From positions 930,001-994,000 of the forward strand of contig NZ_WAAQ01000002.1 in assembly GCF_008868125.1 (NCBI RefSeq): 64,000 bases of DNA. Reading direction: 5' to 3'. The notes beneath the pieces were generated by a model. That model had not been told where the DNA came from. It saw only the letters and a program-made list of their open reading frames with translations, and ran no database searches. The stretch is from Microbacterium maritypicum. GTDB lineage: Bacteria; Actinomycetota; Actinomycetes; Actinomycetales; Microbacteriaceae. Numbering within the stretch: position 1 is the first letter of the stretch; every line of letters starts with the position of its first letter. Below, piece after piece: positions 44,353 to 55,504 of this stretch. The translations under genes were made by a program, and so were the position numbers.

Positions 44353-46233
44353 TCACAGGCGCGGCTCGAACCCGAAGACGCGGCCGAGGAACCTCAGCTC
44401 CCGTTCGAGGGCGTCGACGATCGTCTCCGCGCTGCGGAAGCCGTGCCCCTCGGCGGGGTACAGGACGTACTCGTGGTCGATGCCGCGGGTTGTGAGCGCG
44501 TCGCGGATCGCCTCGGACTGCGAGGGCGGAACCACGCGGTCCTCCCCACCCTGCAGGAGCAGCACGGGCACATCGATGCGATCGGTGTGGGTGAGCGGCG
44601 AACGCTCGATGTACAGGTGCTTGTACTCGGGGAGCGGTCCGACCAGGCCGTCGATGTACGACGCCTCGAAGTCATGCGTCTCCGCCACCAGCATGCGCAG
44701 GTCGGCCACGCCGTAGCGGCTTATCCCGGCGGCGAAGGCACCACCGCGGACCAGCGCCGACAGCACTGTCCAACCACCTGCCGAACCGCCGCGGATCGCG
44801 ATGCGGGCGGGGTCGGCGAGTCCGGCGTCGGCGAGTCCGCGGGCGGCCGCGATCACGTCATCGACGTCGACCACGCCCCACTGGCCGTCGAGACGCTCGC
44901 GGTAGGCGCGGCCGTAGCCGGTGGATCCTCCGTAGTTCACGTCGAGCACGCCGATGCCCCGGCTCGTGTAGAAGGCGATCGCCGCGGACGCCGCGCCGGT
45001 GACGTGCGCCGTCGGTCCGCCGTGCACCAGCACGACGTAGGGTGCGCGCTCATCGTCGGGCGCCGACGTGTCGGGGTTTGCCGGAGGATAGGCGAATGCG
45101 TGCACCGCGCCGCGGGGACCCTCGATCTCGATCGGGATGGACGCGGGCATCCACTCCGGATCGACCGGCTCGCCACCGCGCACGGCGGTGAACTCGCCGG
45201 ATTCGATGTCGACGCACCACAGGCCCGCCGTCGCCCGAGAGCCGTTGCCGGAGAGGAGCACCCTGGTGCCGTCGACGGCATCGATGCTCACGTGGCCGTC
45301 ACCGGGGAAGTCGATCACGCTCACGCCGCCGTCGGCATCGATCACGACGACCTCGTCGCGGCCGTTCGTACGGACGGCGACGATGCGGCCGTCGTCGAGC
45401 GGCTGGTACCAGCGGTTGCCGAGCACCCACAGCCCGTAGCCGGTGTCGGCATCGACAGGAGCGCCGGCAGGGGCGAACGGTCGCGCCGGCCCGGTGGGAG
45501 TCACCCCATCGAGCGTGACACGCTGCAGAGCCCAGCGACCGTCGGGATCGTCGGCGAAGATCAGTTCCGCGTCGCTGAGCCACTCCGGCTGCAGCGCCGC
45601 CCGCGAGGGGATCGTGTGCGGCGCCCCGCCGGGGACCTCTGCGATCTGAACGTGCGCGTCCTCCCACGGCATCCGTCCTCGATCCCAGCCGACCCATGCC
45701 GCGCGGGTGCCGTCGGGAGAGAGGGCGGGGTGGGCGAAGAAGCCGTCTCCCTGCACGATCACCCTGATCGCGGACGGGTCTTCGGCGGCGGATCCATCGA
45801 GCGGGATCTCGACGACCGAGCGGAGGTGCGGCGTGGTCGAGAGGTCTTCGCGCACGGCCAGCAGGCGGCCGTTCTGCACGCGCAGACCGCCGTGCGAGGG
45901 CCCCGGGGCGGTAAGGGCGACCGGTTCGGCTCCGACGCTCAGGCGGCGCACCCGCTGGTCTCCTGCATCGACGAAGAACAGCGTGCCGTGCTCATCGACC
46001 GTCCAGGCGCCTCCGCCGTACTCGTGCACGCGAGAGCGCGCGCTCCAGGGGGCGGGGAGGATTTCGGAGCCGGAAGAACTCCGCACCGTCACGCGTCCCT
46101 TCTCGGCGGGTACCGACTCACCCCACCAGATCTCCGCACCGACGAAGCGGGCTCCGTCGATGCGCGGAGAGGAGGCCGCGACGGAGGCCGCGGAGAAGGG
46201 CGAGGGCCAGGAACCGTAGGGGAACGACGACAT
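44353..46233 (-). CDS. S9-family prolyl oligopeptidase-like peptidase
   Basis: 626 residues. A beta-propeller N-terminal two thirds precedes an alpha/beta hydrolase domain. The nucleophile is in IRGGSAGGWTVLSAL, the histidine in YPAEGHGFRS and the aspartate in LLLQGGEDRVVPP. No signal peptide, so likely cytoplasmic. TAGGCT ends 6 nt before the ATG. It converges with smpB without a visible terminator. Confidence 0.92.
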   Translation of the reverse strand: MSSFPYGSWPSPFSAASVAASSPRIDGARFVGAEIWWGESVPAEKGRVTVRSSSGSEILPAPWSARSRVHEYGGGAWTVDEHGTLFFVDAGDQRVRRLSVGAEPVALTAPGPSHGGLRVQNGRLLAVREDLSTTPHLRSVVEIPLDGSAAEDPSAIRVIVQGDGFFAHPALSPDGTRAAWVGWDRGRMPWEDAHVQIAEVPGGAPHTIPSRAALQPEWLSDAELIFADDPDGRWALQRVTLDGVTPTGPARPFAPAGAPVDADTGYGLWVLGNRWYQPLDDGRIVAVRTNGRDEVVVIDADGGVSVIDFPGDGHVSIDAVDGTRVLLSGNGSRATAGLWCVDIESGEFTAVRGGEPVDPEWMPASIPIEIEGPRGAVHAFAYPPANPDTSAPDDERAPYVVLVHGGPTAHVTGAASAAIAFYTSRGIGVLDVNYGGSTGYGRAYRERLDGQWGVVDVDDVIAAARGLADAGLADPARIAIRGGSAGGWTVLSALVRGGAFAAGISRYGVADLRMLVAETHDFEASYIDGLVGPLPEYKHLYIERSPLTHTDRIDVPVLLLQGGEDRVVPPSQSEAIRDALTTRGIDHEYVLYPAEGHGFRSAETIVDALERELRFLGRVFGFEPRL

Positions 46234-46312
46234 GCTTCGAGCCTAGGCGTCGAAGGTGGACGCCCGTGCGTCAGGACGGGAGCATCGCGGTCTTGATCCG
46301 TTGCCCGACGCC

Positions 46313-46347
46313 ACGAAGCCCCTCCCGGTACCCGGGAGGGGCTTCGT
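46313..46347. terminator. Terminator after lexA
   Basis: ACGAAGCCCCTCCCGG and CCGGGAGGGGCTTCGT form a perfect 16-bp stem with a 3-nt loop, 15 bp past the lexA stop on the minus strand. Confidence 0.9.
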
Positions 46348-46361
46348 CGTGCCGTCTTGTC

Positions 46362-47048
46362 TCAGACCGCGCGCAGTACCGCGACGATCTTGCCGAGGAT
46401 CACGGACTCATCGCCGAGGATGGGCTCGAACGCGGAGTTGCGGGGGAGCAGCCAGGTGTGGCCGTCGCGGCGACGCAGCACCTTCACGGTGGCCTCGCCG
46501 TCGAGCATCGCTGCCACGATCTCGCCGTTCTCGGCGCTGTTCTGGGAGCGGACGACGACCCAGTCGCCGTCGCAGATGGCGGCATCGATCATCGACTCGC
46601 CGGAGACCTTGAGCATGAAGAGGTCGCCCTTGCCCACCAGCTGGCGGGGGAGGGGGAAGATCTCCTCGACCTGCTGGTCGGCGGTGATCGGCACGCCGGC
46701 TGCGATGCGCCCGACGAGGGGGACGAGCGCGGCGTCTCCGACCGGGGTCGCCACGTCGGCGGGGCTCTCGGTGCTGGTGCCAGGCAGATCGATGAGCACT
46801 TCCATGGCTCTCGTCTTCCCGGGGTCGCGGCGCAGATAGCCGCTGAGCTCGAGCTGTCCGAGCTGGTGGGTGACGCTGGAGAGGGACTTGAGGCCGACGG
46901 CGTCGCCGATCTCGCGCATGCTCGGGGGGTAGCCGTGGTGCGCGATCGAGTTCTGGATGACCTCGAGGATCGCCATCTGCTTCGGGCTGAGGCTCTTCCG
47001 GCGGCGCGTGCGCGGTGCCTCCGACTCGGGGGCAGAGTTCTCGCTCAT
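46362..47048 (-). CDS. lexA: LexA repressor
   Basis: 228 residues. It represses SOS genes and self-cleaves with RecA help. The winged helix spans about 15-80 ([20 protein letters not shown]). The cleavage site is in GRIAAGVPI, the catalytic serine in [10 protein letters not shown] and the lysine in [19 protein letters not shown] precedes the ATG. Divergent from the LysM gene, with SOS-like boxes between them. Confidence 0.96.
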   Translation of the reverse strand: MSENSAPESEAPRTRRRKSLSPKQMAILEVIQNSIAHHGYPPSMREIGDAVGLKSLSSVTHQLGQLELSGYLRRDPGKTRAMEVLIDLPGTSTESPADVATPVGDAALVPLVGRIAAGVPITADQQVEEIFPLPRQLVGKGDLFMLKVSGESMIDAAICDGDWVVVRSQNSAENGEIVAAMLDGEATVKVLRRRDGHTWLLPRNSAFEPILGDESVILGKIVAVLRAV

Positions 47049-47147
47049 GGTGCTCCTTCAGTGCGTGATCCGACGTCCCTCTTCGAATGTCGGAGGCCCG
47101 TGGTGGGGTGTCCTTATCGAAACCGTATCCGAGAATCGGGCCGATCT

Positions 47148-47161
47148 GGAAGATCTGTTCG
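47148..47161 (-). promoter_or_regulatory. SOS-like box on the lexA side
   Basis: On the minus strand CGAACAGATCTTCC matches 8 of 10 fixed positions of the Gram-positive LexA consensus CGAAC-N4-GTTCG. It lies about 100 bp before lexA, fitting autoregulation. Confidence 0.45.
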
Positions 47162-47201
47162 AGCGTGTCGGCCTAATCGTCGGTGGGGTTTCGAAGAATA
47201 C

Positions 47202-47233
47202 TTGACAGATGTTCGAACTCGAAGATATCTTCG
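47202..47233 (+). promoter_or_regulatory. Promoter of the LysM gene with overlapping SOS-like palindrome
   Basis: TTGACA (47202-47207) is a perfect -35, and TATCTT (47226-47231) at 18-bp spacing a fair -10. The perfect palindrome CGAAGATATCTTCG (47220-47233) covers the -10 and matches the LexA box at 8 of 10 fixed positions, so LexA could block this promoter. Confidence 0.6.
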
Positions 47234-47337
47234 GTACGTAGCTTCGCATTCACGGCTCCCGGCCGAGGCGGGAATGCGAACGCTACGCCAACTTCCCCGG
47301 TCGCCTCACGGCTCCGGGACAGGCTAAGGAGCACCAC

Positions 47338-47705
47338 ATGAGCAGCATCAGCTTCAGCACCGCAGCAGTCATTCCGGCGTCGACCCGTCCTTCGACGCGA
47401 CTCCGACTGACGACGCGTGGCCGCGCCGTGCTGCTGGCCTTCGCCTCCGTGCCGCTCGCGGTCGGCATCGCGTTCGCCGCACTCAGCGGTGGCAGTGCGA
47501 TCGCCTCGGGTGCAGACACCGCGGCCGTCAGCGTCGAGACCGTCACGGTCATGCCCGGCGACACGCTCTGGTCGATCGCCACCGGCGTCGCCCCCGACGC
47601 CGACCCGCGCGACGTGATCGGTGAGATCAGCCGGATGAACCTGCTGCGTGGTGGCGAGCTCCAGATCGGTCAGACACTGGCCATCCCGGCCCAGTACGTG
47701 AACTG
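47338..47705 (+). CDS. LysM protein, likely SOS-induced division inhibitor (YneA/DivS/ChiZ-like)
   Basis: 122 residues. One membrane helix (RAVLLAFASVPLAVGIAFAA) and an extracellular LysM domain (VMPGDTLWSIATGVAPDADP...LQIGQTLAIP). In B. subtilis yneA, C. glutamicum divS and M. tuberculosis Rv2719c the gene divergent from lexA also encodes a small membrane division regulator, LysM-bearing in yneA and Rv2719c. Position, size and domain match. AGGAG precedes the ATG by about 7 nt. Confidence 0.85.
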
Positions 47706-47772
47706 ATCCTGCCGCAGCGTCGCTGCAGCAACTTTGCGTCATCGACTCGGGGCGCCGCTTAACATGGGAAGG

Positions 47773-48858
47773 GTGACCCTCTCCCTCAACGATCTCCCGG
47801 TACGTGATGATCTTCGCGGACTGACGCCGTACGGCGCTCCGCAGGCGCCCCTTCCGATCGCGCTCAACGTGAACGAGAACACACATCCGATCCCGGATGA
47901 AGTGGCCAGCGACATCCTCGACGACATCGCCGTGGCGATCCGCGACGTCAACCGCTACCCCGACCGGGAGTTCAGCACCCTTCGTGAGTCGTTCGCAGAG
48001 TATCTGGGCCACGGGCTCACCCCCGAGCAGATCTGGGCGGGCAACGGGTCCAACGAAGTGCTCCAGCACATCCTCCAGGCGTTCGGCGGGCCGGGGCGCA
48101 CGGCGTTCGGCTTCGCGCCCACGTACTCGATGTACCCGCTGATCGCCCAGGGGACCGGGGCGCGGTGGATCGCCGGCACCAGGCAGCCCGACTACACGAT
48201 CACGCCGGAGGAGGCCGCCGAGCAGGTGCGGGCCGCCGACCCCGACGTGGTGATCCTCTGCTCGCCCAACAACCCCACCGGCACGCCGCTGGGGCTCGAC
48301 GTCGTCGAAGCCGTCTACGACGCGGCTCGGGGCATCGTTATCGTCGACGAGGCCTACCAGGAGTTCGCTCCCCGCGACGCGGTGTCCGCATTGACGTTGC
48401 TCGAAGGGCGTCCGCGACTCGCCGTCTCGCGCACGATGAGCAAGGCGTTCGCGTTCGCGGGCGCTCGCGTCGGCTATCTCGCGGCGGATCCGGCCTTCAT
48501 CGACGCGCTGCGGCTGGTGCGTCTGCCCTATCACCTGAGCGCCCTCACCCAGGCAGCGGCCATCGCGGCACTGCGCAACGCCGACGTGATGCTCGGGATG
48601 GTGGAGGAGATCGTCGAACAGCGCGACAGGATCACGGCGACACTCGAGGCGCTCGGCTATCAGCCGAACGAGACGTGGTCGAACTTCGTGCTGTTCGGCG
48701 GAGTCGCCGACCCTAAGGCGACGTGGCAGCAGCTCTACGACCGCGGCGTGCTCGTGCGCGACGTCGGCATCCCCGGCCACCTGAGAGTGAGTGCCGGAAC
48801 CGAGGCCGAGACCACCGCGTTCCTCGACGCCCTGGCCTCGATAGGATCGGCTTCATGA
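47773..48858 (+). CDS. hisC: Histidinol-phosphate aminotransferase
   Basis: 361 residues. It makes histidinol phosphate from imidazole acetol phosphate. [38 protein letters not shown] and the PLP lysine in [17 protein letters not shown] are seen. ATG 47764 is in frame, but GTG 47773 has TAACAT 7 nt upstream. First gene of the his cluster; hisB starts in its stop. Confidence 0.93.
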   Translation: MTLSLNDLPVRDDLRGLTPYGAPQAPLPIALNVNENTHPIPDEVASDILDDIAVAIRDVNRYPDREFSTLRESFAEYLGHGLTPEQIWAGNGSNEVLQHILQAFGGPGRTAFGFAPTYSMYPLIAQGTGARWIAGTRQPDYTITPEEAAEQVRAADPDVVILCSPNNPTGTPLGLDVVEAVYDAARGIVIVDEAYQEFAPRDAVSALTLLEGRPRLAVSRTMSKAFAFAGARVGYLAADPAFIDALRLVRLPYHLSALTQAAAIAALRNADVMLGMVEEIVEQRDRITATLEALGYQPNETWSNFVLFGGVADPKATWQQLYDRGVLVRDVGIPGHLRVSAGTEAETTAFLDALASIGSAS

Positions 48859-49472
48859 GCACCCCCGCACTGACCCCGCGCACAGCGAGCCGCGTGCGCA
48901 GCACGTCGGAGTCCACCGTCGAGCTCGAGCTGAATCTCGACGGCACCGGTGCGAGTCGCATCGACACGTCGGTACCGTTCTTCGACCACATGCTCACCGC
49001 GTTCGCCAAGCACTCGCTCACTGACCTGACCGTGCGCGCGTCCGGCGACACGCACATCGACGCGCACCACACTGTCGAAGACGTCTCGATCGTGCTCGGC
49101 CAGGCGATTCTCGAGGCCCTCGGCGACAAGTCCGGCATCTCCCGCTACGGTGACGCGCTCGTTCCGCTCGACGAGGCGCTCGCTCAGGCCGTCGTCGACA
49201 TCTCCGGTCGCCCCTACCTCGTGCACACGGGTGAGCCCGCCGGGTTCGAGCACCACCTCATCGGCGGGCACTTCACGGGCTCGCTCGTGCGTCACTCGTT
49301 CGAGGCCATCACGTTCAACGCGGCTCTGACGGTGCACGTGCGCGTGCTCGGCGGACGCGACCCTCATCACATCGCCGAGGCGGAGTTCAAGGCGTTCGCC
49401 CGTGCGTTCCGTCAGGCCAAGGCGCTGGACCCTCTCGTCGACGGCGTCCCCTCCACCAAGGGTGCGCTGTGA
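48855..49472 (+). CDS. hisB: Imidazoleglycerol-phosphate dehydratase
   Basis: 205 residues, the monofunctional form without a phosphatase domain. Metal-binding histidine motifs are in [27 protein letters not shown] and [14 protein letters not shown] overlap with hisC, though TAGGAT also ends 7 nt before the ATG, so an extra internal promoter is possible. Confidence 0.95.
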   Translation: MSTPALTPRTASRVRSTSESTVELELNLDGTGASRIDTSVPFFDHMLTAFAKHSLTDLTVRASGDTHIDAHHTVEDVSIVLGQAILEALGDKSGISRYGDALVPLDEALAQAVVDISGRPYLVHTGEPAGFEHHLIGGHFTGSLVRHSFEAITFNAALTVHVRVLGGRDPHHIAEAEFKAFARAFRQAKALDPLVDGVPSTKGAL

Positions 49473-50104
49473 GCGCTGCGCCTCGCATCGCGGTCTTCGA
49501 CTACGAGTCGGGCAACGTCCATTCGGCGGTCAAGGCGCTCGTGGCCGCCGGTGCGGATGCCGTGCTGACACGCGACCGCGCCACCGCTCTCGAGGCCGAC
49601 GGTCTCGTCGTGCCCGGTGTCGGTGCGTTCCAGGCCGTGCGTGATGCCCTGCGCGCCCATGGCGGAGACGAGATCATCGATCGTCGTCTGGCCGGCGGTC
49701 GCCCCGTGCTCGGGATCTGCGTCGGGATGCAGGTGCTGTTCGAGCACGGCGTCGAGCGCGGCCACGACACCGAGGGCCTCGGCGAATGGCCGGGGGCCGT
49801 CACCCAGCTCAACGCACCGGTGCTTCCGCACATGGGCTGGAACACGGTCGAGCCGGGTGCCGACAGCGTGCTGTTCCGAGGCATCGAGCAGGAGCGCTTC
49901 TACTTCGTGCACTCCTATGCCGCGCAGTCCTGGGAGCTCGACGTCATCCCGCCGTTCCCCGAACCCGTCCTCACCTGGACGACCTACGGGGGTCCTTTCC
50001 TCGCGGCGGTCGAGAACGGCCCGCTCTCAGCGACGCAGTTCCACCCGGAGAAGTCCGGCGAGGCCGGCATCCAGCTGCTGCGCAACTGGGTCCAGAGCCT
50101 CTGA
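49469..50104 (+). CDS. hisH: Imidazole glycerol phosphate synthase, glutaminase subunit
   Basis: 211 residues. It supplies ammonia to HisF. The catalytic cysteine is in [13 protein letters not shown] and the His/Glu pair in FHPEKSG. HisF is not in the window. GTG start overlapping hisB. Confidence 0.95.
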   Translation: MSAAPRIAVFDYESGNVHSAVKALVAAGADAVLTRDRATALEADGLVVPGVGAFQAVRDALRAHGGDEIIDRRLAGGRPVLGICVGMQVLFEHGVERGHDTEGLGEWPGAVTQLNAPVLPHMGWNTVEPGADSVLFRGIEQERFYFVHSYAAQSWELDVIPPFPEPVLTWTTYGGPFLAAVENGPLSATQFHPEKSGEAGIQLLRNWVQSL

Positions 50105-50207
50105 CGACGCCGGCAGGCGTCATCCGTTTTGTTCCCCGCCGTCCGGCGGACTACCCTCGGTTCTCGTGCCCGCACCGGGCCGAAGAGCTTCCCGATCCAA
50201 GGACCCC

Positions 50208-50954
50208 ATGAACGACTTCGCGCAGTCCCCCTCGCTCACGCTCCTTCCCGCGGTCGATGTCGCCGGGGGCAAGGCCGTCCGCCTGACCCAGGGCGAGGCC
50301 GGCACCGAGACCAGCTACGGCGACCCGTTGGATGCCGCGGGGGAGTGGGCCGCGCAGGGTGCGAAGTGGATCCACCTCGTCGACCTCGACGCCGCATTCG
50401 GCCGCGGCAGCAATGCGCCGATCCTGCGCAAGGTCATCAAGCAGTTCAAGGGCGTGAACATCGAGCTTTCGGGCGGTATCCGCGACGACGCGACGCTGGA
50501 GGCGGCTCTGGAGAGCGGCGCCACCCGGATCAATCTGGGCACCGCGGCGCTGGAGAACCCGGAGTGGGCTGCCGACGTGATCGGTCGTTACGGCGAGGCG
50601 ATCGCGGTCGGCCTCGATGTGCGAGGCACGACTCTCGCCGCCCGCGGATGGACCAAGGAGGGCGGTGACCTCTGGGAGGTGCTCGAGCGCCTCGAGGACG
50701 CCGGCTGCAGCCGGTACGTCGTCACCGACGTCACGAAGGACGGCACGCTCCGCGGCCCGAACCTCGAACTGCTGCGTGAGGTCACCTCGCGCACCCCGAA
50801 GCCGGTCGTCGCATCCGGTGGGATCTCGAGCCTCGACGACATCGCCGCGCTCCGTGAGCTCGTGCCGCTGGGCGTCGAGGGAGCGATCGTCGGCAAGGCA
50901 CTCTACGCCGGCGCGTTCACGCTGGCTGAGGCACTGGATGTCGCAGGAGACTGA
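50208..50954 (+). CDS. priA: Phosphoribosyl isomerase PriA/HisA
   Basis: 248 residues. In actinobacteria PriA isomerises both ProFAR in histidine and PRA in tryptophan synthesis, replacing Trp[44 protein letters not shown] and [14 protein letters not shown] are present. AAGGA lies before ATG 50208. Confidence 0.93.
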   Translation: MNDFAQSPSLTLLPAVDVAGGKAVRLTQGEAGTETSYGDPLDAAGEWAAQGAKWIHLVDLDAAFGRGSNAPILRKVIKQFKGVNIELSGGIRDDATLEAALESGATRINLGTAALENPEWAADVIGRYGEAIAVGLDVRGTTLAARGWTKEGGDLWEVLERLEDAGCSRYVVTDVTKDGTLRGPNLELLREVTSRTPKPVVASGGISSLDDIAALRELVPLGVEGAIVGKALYAGAFTLAEALDVAGD

Positions 50955-51735
50955 CGCGCACGCCTGCGGGCCCGAGTCGCACAACCACGGCGATTCGGCC
51001 GGCGTCCCCTGGGAGGGGCGCAGCTTCGAGTCGAACCCGCACGCGGGGGACGACGGCTCCGCAGACCCCGCTCTCCTGGCCGCGATCCTTCGCTTCCGTG
51101 CGGGACAGGGCAGCCAGGCTGAGGTGGTCGACGCCTTCCGGGGTGCGCGAGTGCTGGTGCCGCTCATCGCGGAGAAGGGCGACGAGGGCGTCGCGCCGAA
51201 CGGACTCACCGTCGACAAGACGCAGGAGCTGTCCATCGTGACGGTGGCGGCTCCCGACGGACGCCGCGTGCAGCCGGTCTTCTCCTCCGTCCAGGCCATG
51301 CAGGCCTGGGATCCGACCGCGCGACCGATTCCGGTCGAGGCGGTTCGCGCCGCGTTGGCGGCCTCCGCGGAAGACACCGACCTGATCGTGCTCGACCCGA
51401 CCTCCGAGACGGAGTTCGTCATCCGGCGCCCCGCGGTGTGGGCGATCGCTCAGGAGCACCGCTGGGAGCCGAGCTTCCTCTCCACCGAGGTGTTCACCGC
51501 GCTCCAGGAGAGCGTGGCGCACGAACTGGCCGTGATCGACGTGGCGGTGGCCGCGGGCGATCCCGACGCACGGCTCCGGGGCCCCGAGCTGATCGTGATC
51601 CTCGAGCTCGTCGACGGTCTGGAGCGTGAGGTGCTCGACGCCGTGCTCTCTCGCCTCGCTCAGCGCTGGGCGTCCGACGACCGCATCGCCGTGCTCGCGG
51701 ATTCGCTCACGGTGAAGCTCCGCCGCAGCGCCTGA
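50938..51735 (+). CDS. SseB-family protein
   Basis: 265 residues from ATG 50938, overlapping hisA by 17 nt. Domain pattern: [27 protein letters not shown] segment, and [20 protein letters not shown]. This SseB domain is common in actinobacterial his clusters but its role is unknown. The N-terminus is His/Gly rich ([12 protein letters not shown]). Confidence 0.83.
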   Translation: MSQETDAHACGPESHNHGDSAGVPWEGRSFESNPHAGDDGSADPALLAAILRFRAGQGSQAEVVDAFRGARVLVPLIAEKGDEGVAPNGLTVDKTQELSIVTVAAPDGRRVQPVFSSVQAMQAWDPTARPIPVEAVRAALAASAEDTDLIVLDPTSETEFVIRRPAVWAIAQEHRWEPSFLSTEVFTALQESVAHELAVIDVAVAAGDPDARLRGPELIVILELVDGLEREVLDAVLSRLAQRWASDDRIAVLADSLTVKLRRSA

Positions 51736-51757
51736 CCGCTTTCGCTACGATCGGGGC

Positions 51758-52171
51758 ATGTCCCGCGGTCTGATGCGAGTCCTCGCCGTGGTCGCGCTCC
51801 TGTGTGGTGCCGCGACCGGCACTACGGGCTGTTTCACCGCGTGCCCGGCAATCGGCTACGTCAACGGGGCGGTCGTTGACGTGAGCGCATTCCCCGCGGT
51901 CGCGGCCGTCCAGTTCTGCGTGGACGCGGAGTGCTCACCGGCGCCGGGGGAGGACGAGACCTCCTCGACCAACATGTTCTCCACGTCCCGTCAGGACGAC
52001 GGGACGTGGAGCCTCATGTTCGACATGTCCACGCCGGAAGACGTCGACATCCGTCTCTTCGACGCGCAGGGAACCCTCATCCACGAGGCTGAAGAGGCGA
52101 TTGCCTGGACCCACACCGGAGGCGCCTGCTCCGGCCCCTCCACCGCGGAACCCCTGATCCTGCAGCCCTGA
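51758..52171 (+). CDS. Small secreted protein, possible lipoprotein
   Basis: 137 residues. Signal peptide MRVLAVVALLCGAATG followed by TTGC, a weak lipobox. The mature part has further cysteines (FTACPA, VQFCVDAECSP, GGACSG) that may form disulfides. No family recognised. TACGAT ends 6 nt before the ATG. Confidence 0.7.
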   Translation: MSRGLMRVLAVVALLCGAATGTTGCFTACPAIGYVNGAVVDVSAFPAVAAVQFCVDAECSPAPGEDETSSTNMFSTSRQDDGTWSLMFDMSTPEDVDIRLFDAQGTLIHEAEEAIAWTHTGGACSGPSTAEPLILQP

Positions 52172-52570
52172 CTAGTTGACCGGACCGGTCCACTTCTCGC
52201 CCGGTCCCTTGCCGATCGGGTCGGGAATCGTCGATGCCTCGCGGAAGGCGAGCTGCAGCGAACGAAGACCGTCACGCAGCGAGCGGGCGTGCATGTCACT
52301 GATCTCGGGAGCGCCGGCGGTGATGAGGCCGGCGAGAGCGTTGATGAGCTTGCGCGCCTCGTCGAGGTCGATCTGCGCCGCGGCGTCGGGATCGTCGGCG
52401 AGTCCGAGCTTGACGGCTGCGGCGCTCATGAGGTGCACGGCGGCGGTGGTGATCACCTCGACAGCGGGTACATCGGCGATGTCTCGGGTGGCCGACGATG
52501 CGGCCTCCTCCTGACGTGCCCAGCGCTCTTCGCGCTCACGTGCAGCCTCGTCCGGTGCCTGGTTCGTCAC
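52172..52570 (-). CDS. DUF1844 protein
   Basis: 132 residues from GTG 52570. The domain reads [20 protein letters not shown], then [16 protein letters not shown] charged N-terminus precedes it. The gene is usually next to infC in actinobacteria, as here, and is divergent from it. Function unknown. Confidence 0.85.
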   Translation of the reverse strand: MTNQAPDEAAREREERWARQEEAASSATRDIADVPAVEVITTAAVHLMSAAAVKLGLADDPDAAAQIDLDEARKLINALAGLITAGAPEISDMHARSLRDGLRSLQLAFREASTIPDPIGKGPGEKWTGPVN

Positions 52571-52587
52571 TTCGCCTTGCTTTCTGT

Positions 52588-52825
52588 TAGACTTTGGCGG
52601 GCTCCGGAGCGTCATGCTCCGGATCGAAAGAGGATTCACTTCCCACCCGCGCTTGCCGTTCAAGGCTACCGGGTCTTGCACTCCACCGGCTCCGTTCGCA
52701 AGACGGACCCGGCAGGTAGGGTGCGGAGCCGGCGTCTGAATGCCGGTGGGCGGGGACGATTCCGATTTCGCCCGTGATGCAGACAGCATCGCGGTGGCCG
52801 AATCACATCGTCTAAGGAGTTCCGC
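52588..52825 (+). promoter_or_regulatory. infC leader with competing hairpins (L20-leader-like)
   Basis: TAGACT at 52588-52593 is a likely -10, leaving a leader of over 200 nt. It holds TCCGGAGC-GTCAT-GCTCCGGA (52603-52623). CCGGCTCCG (52686-52694) pairs with CGGAGCCGG (52724-52732), while the overlapping CCACCGGC (52683-52690) can instead pair with GCCGGTGG (52742-52749). GATGC-AGACA-GCATC (52776-52790) precedes the ribosome site. Mutually exclusive stems suggest feedback control by L20 or IF3. Confidence 0.6.
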
Positions 52826-53449
<624 letters not shown>

Positions 53450-53522
53450 TCCCCGCCCCCAGAACTCCCGCACCGCGGGTTGACACCGTCGCCTGAGAAG
53501 GCGCCATACGAAGGAAGAGAAG

Positions 53523-53717
53523 ATGCCGAAGCAGAAGACCCACTCGGGTGCTAAGAAGCGCTTCAAGATCACCGGCAGCGGAAAGCTGAAGAAGCAGCAG
53601 GCCGGGATGCGCCACAACCTCGAGCACAAGTCGAGCCGTCGCACCCGTCGTCTGAACCAGGACCAGGTGCTGTCGAAGGCTGACACCAAGGTCGCGAAGA
53701 AGCTTCTCGGTCGCTGA
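53523..53717 (+). CDS. rpmI: Ribosomal protein L35
   Basis: 64 residues, [20 protein letters not shown]. Standard length, GAAGGAAGAGAAG upstream. Second gene of infC-rpmI-rplT. Confidence 0.97.
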   Translation: MPKQKTHSGAKKRFKITGSGKLKKQQAGMRHNLEHKSSRRTRRLNQDQVLSKADTKVAKKLLGR

Positions 53718-53751
53718 CGCGCACCGAACGCACGAATAGGAACACAGGAAA

Positions 53752-54138
53752 ATGGCAAGAGTCAAGCGGGCAGTAAACGCCCACAAGAAGCGCCGGGTCA
53801 TCCTCGAGCGCGCCTCCGGTTACCGCGGACAGCGTTCGCGCCTCTACCGGAAGGCCAAAGAGCAGGTCATCCACTCGCTGGTCTACTCGTACCGTGACCG
53901 TCGCAAGCGCAAGGGCGACTTCCGTCGTCTGTGGATCCAGCGCATCAACGCTGCGGCTCGCCAGAACGGCATGACGTACAACCGCTTCATCCAGGGCCTC
54001 GGCCTCGCGGGTGTCACCGTCGACCGTCGCATGCTCGCCGACCTCGCGGTCAACGACGCGGCGACCTTCACGACGCTGGTCGAGACGGCGAAGAAGGCTC
54101 TGCCCTCCGACGTCAACGCACCGAAGTCGGCTGCGTAA
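53752..54138 (+). CDS. rplT: Ribosomal protein L20
   Basis: 128 residues, [20 protein letters not shown]. It is required for 50S assembly and represses its own operon in several bacteria, which fits the structured infC leader upstream. Confidence 0.97.
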   Translation: MARVKRAVNAHKKRRVILERASGYRGQRSRLYRKAKEQVIHSLVYSYRDRRKRKGDFRRLWIQRINAAARQNGMTYNRFIQGLGLAGVTVDRRMLADLAVNDAATFTTLVETAKKALPSDVNAPKSAA

Positions 54139-54146
54139 GCATCTCT

Positions 54147-54599
54147 TCACACGGGGCGCTCTCCTTCGGGAGGGCGCCCTGTGGCGTTCGTCGGCTCGGA
54201 ACCGGCGGATGCGCGGGTGACGACCACGTCGACGAGGGCCGCCACGGCGACCGCGCCGGCGTACACCGCGAGGTCGCGGACATCGAAGCCCGAGCCGAGG
54301 ACGAGACGGATCGGCGGGAACAGGGCTGCCCACTCGCGGGGAAGCCCGGTGAGCTGAAGCAGTTCGACGGCGGCGCAGAACACGAATGCCACGACCGCGA
54401 TCGCGGGACGAGGCCGGTGCGGGGCGAGGAACGCGACGAGCACGTAGATGAGCACGGCGTACAGGGCATCGCCCACGATGTCGCCGATCATCCCGCTCAC
54501 ACCGAGGTGAACGACGAGGCCGCTCCCTACCGTGACGGCGGCGACGACGGCGAGGGTGATCCGTCGGCGGGTGCTGTTCACCGTGGGGCTGTCGCTCAT
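54147..54599 (-). CDS. DUF2809-like membrane protein
   Basis: 150 residues, four membrane helices. GDIVGDALYAVLIYVLVAFL, AAVELLQLTGLPREW and VLGSGFDVRDLAVYAGAV match the DUF2809 pattern. TAGGGT ends 6 nt before the ATG. Function unknown. Confidence 0.8.
   Translation of the reverse strand: MSDSPTVNSTRRRITLAVVAAVTVGSGLVVHLGVSGMIGDIVGDALYAVLIYVLVAFLAPHRPRPAIAVVAFVFCAAVELLQLTGLPREWAALFPPIRLVLGSGFDVRDLAVYAGAVAVAALVDVVVTRASAGSEPTNATGRPPEGERPV
54150..54183. terminator. Terminator after rplT
   Basis: GGGCGCTCTCC-TTCG-GGAGGGCGCCC forms an 11-bp stem (one G-T pair) with a stable tetraloop. It lies within the last codons of the convergent DUF2809 gene. Confidence 0.8.
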
Positions 54600-54656
54600 C
54601 CCGGCACCCTATCCCGATGGTGCGGGAACCAGCCGCGCGTTCTCTAGACTGTGATC

Positions 54657-55469
54657 GTGCTGGAGAACCCCCGTTCGCCCCGAGTCCGAGCCGTCGCGAA
54701 GCTGACCAAGCGCAGCGCGAGAACCGAGACGGGCCTGTTCCTTCTGGAAGGTCCGCAGTCCGTCCGCGAGGCGCTCACCTACCGTCCCGAGGCGATCGTC
54801 GAGCTGTTCGCGACGCCGAACGGCTGGGAGAGGCACCCCGACATCCGTGCGAAGGCCGCCGAGGCCGAGATCGATGTCGAATACGTGACCGAGTACGTCC
54901 TCAACGCGATGGCCGACACCGTCACCCCGCAGGGGCTGGTCGCGGTGGTGCAGCAGACACCGACTTCCGTGCGCGACATCTTCGACTCCTCGCCACGGCT
55001 GGTGGCCATCTGCGAGGAGGTGCGGGACCCCGGGAACCTCGGCACGATCATCCGGGCTGCCGACGCCGCCGGTGCGGATGCCGTCGTGCTCACCGGCCGC
55101 ACGGTCGATCCGTACAACCCGAAGGTCGTGCGCGCCACGACAGGGTCGCTCTTCCACCTGCCGGTGTCGGTCGGGGGAGACCTGGCCGATGTCGTCACGC
55201 GCGCCCATGCCGCAGGCCTGCGCATCCTCGCGGCCGATGTGAAGGGCGACGATCTGCTGAAAGCACGCGCCGAGGGCGTGCTCGAAGAGCCCACCGCCTG
55301 GCTCTTCGGCAACGAGGCGCGCGGGCTCGAAGACGAGGCGCTCGCGCTCGCGGACCAGGTGCTCAAGCTGCCCATCTTCGGCCGTGCCGAATCCCTCAAC
55401 CTGGCGACGGCCGCCAGCGTGTGCCTCTACGAGAGCGCCTTCGCACAGCGGGCGACGTCCGCCGGCTGA
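54657..55469 (+). CDS. SpoU/TrmH-family RNA 2'-O-methyltransferase
   Basis: 270 residues. Substrate-binding N-terminal domain (LFLLEGPQSVREAL), then the knotted SPOUT motifs: EVRDPGNLGTIIRAADAAGA, LFGNEARGLEDEAL and LNLATAASVCLYE. GTG 54657 has TAGACT 6 nt upstream; GTG 54651 is in frame. It usually sits after rplT and before pheS in actinobacteria; here other operons lie between it and pheS. Confidence 0.92.
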   Translation: MLENPRSPRVRAVAKLTKRSARTETGLFLLEGPQSVREALTYRPEAIVELFATPNGWERHPDIRAKAAEAEIDVEYVTEYVLNAMADTVTPQGLVAVVQQTPTSVRDIFDSSPRLVAICEEVRDPGNLGTIIRAADAAGADAVVLTGRTVDPYNPKVVRATTGSLFHLPVSVGGDLADVVTRAHAAGLRILAADVKGDDLLKARAEGVLEEPTAWLFGNEARGLEDEALALADQVLKLPIFGRAESLNLATAASVCLYESAFAQRATSAG

Positions 55470-55504
55470 GTTCTCGGCCCCGAAGGAAGCAGGAGACGGA
55501 GTCG

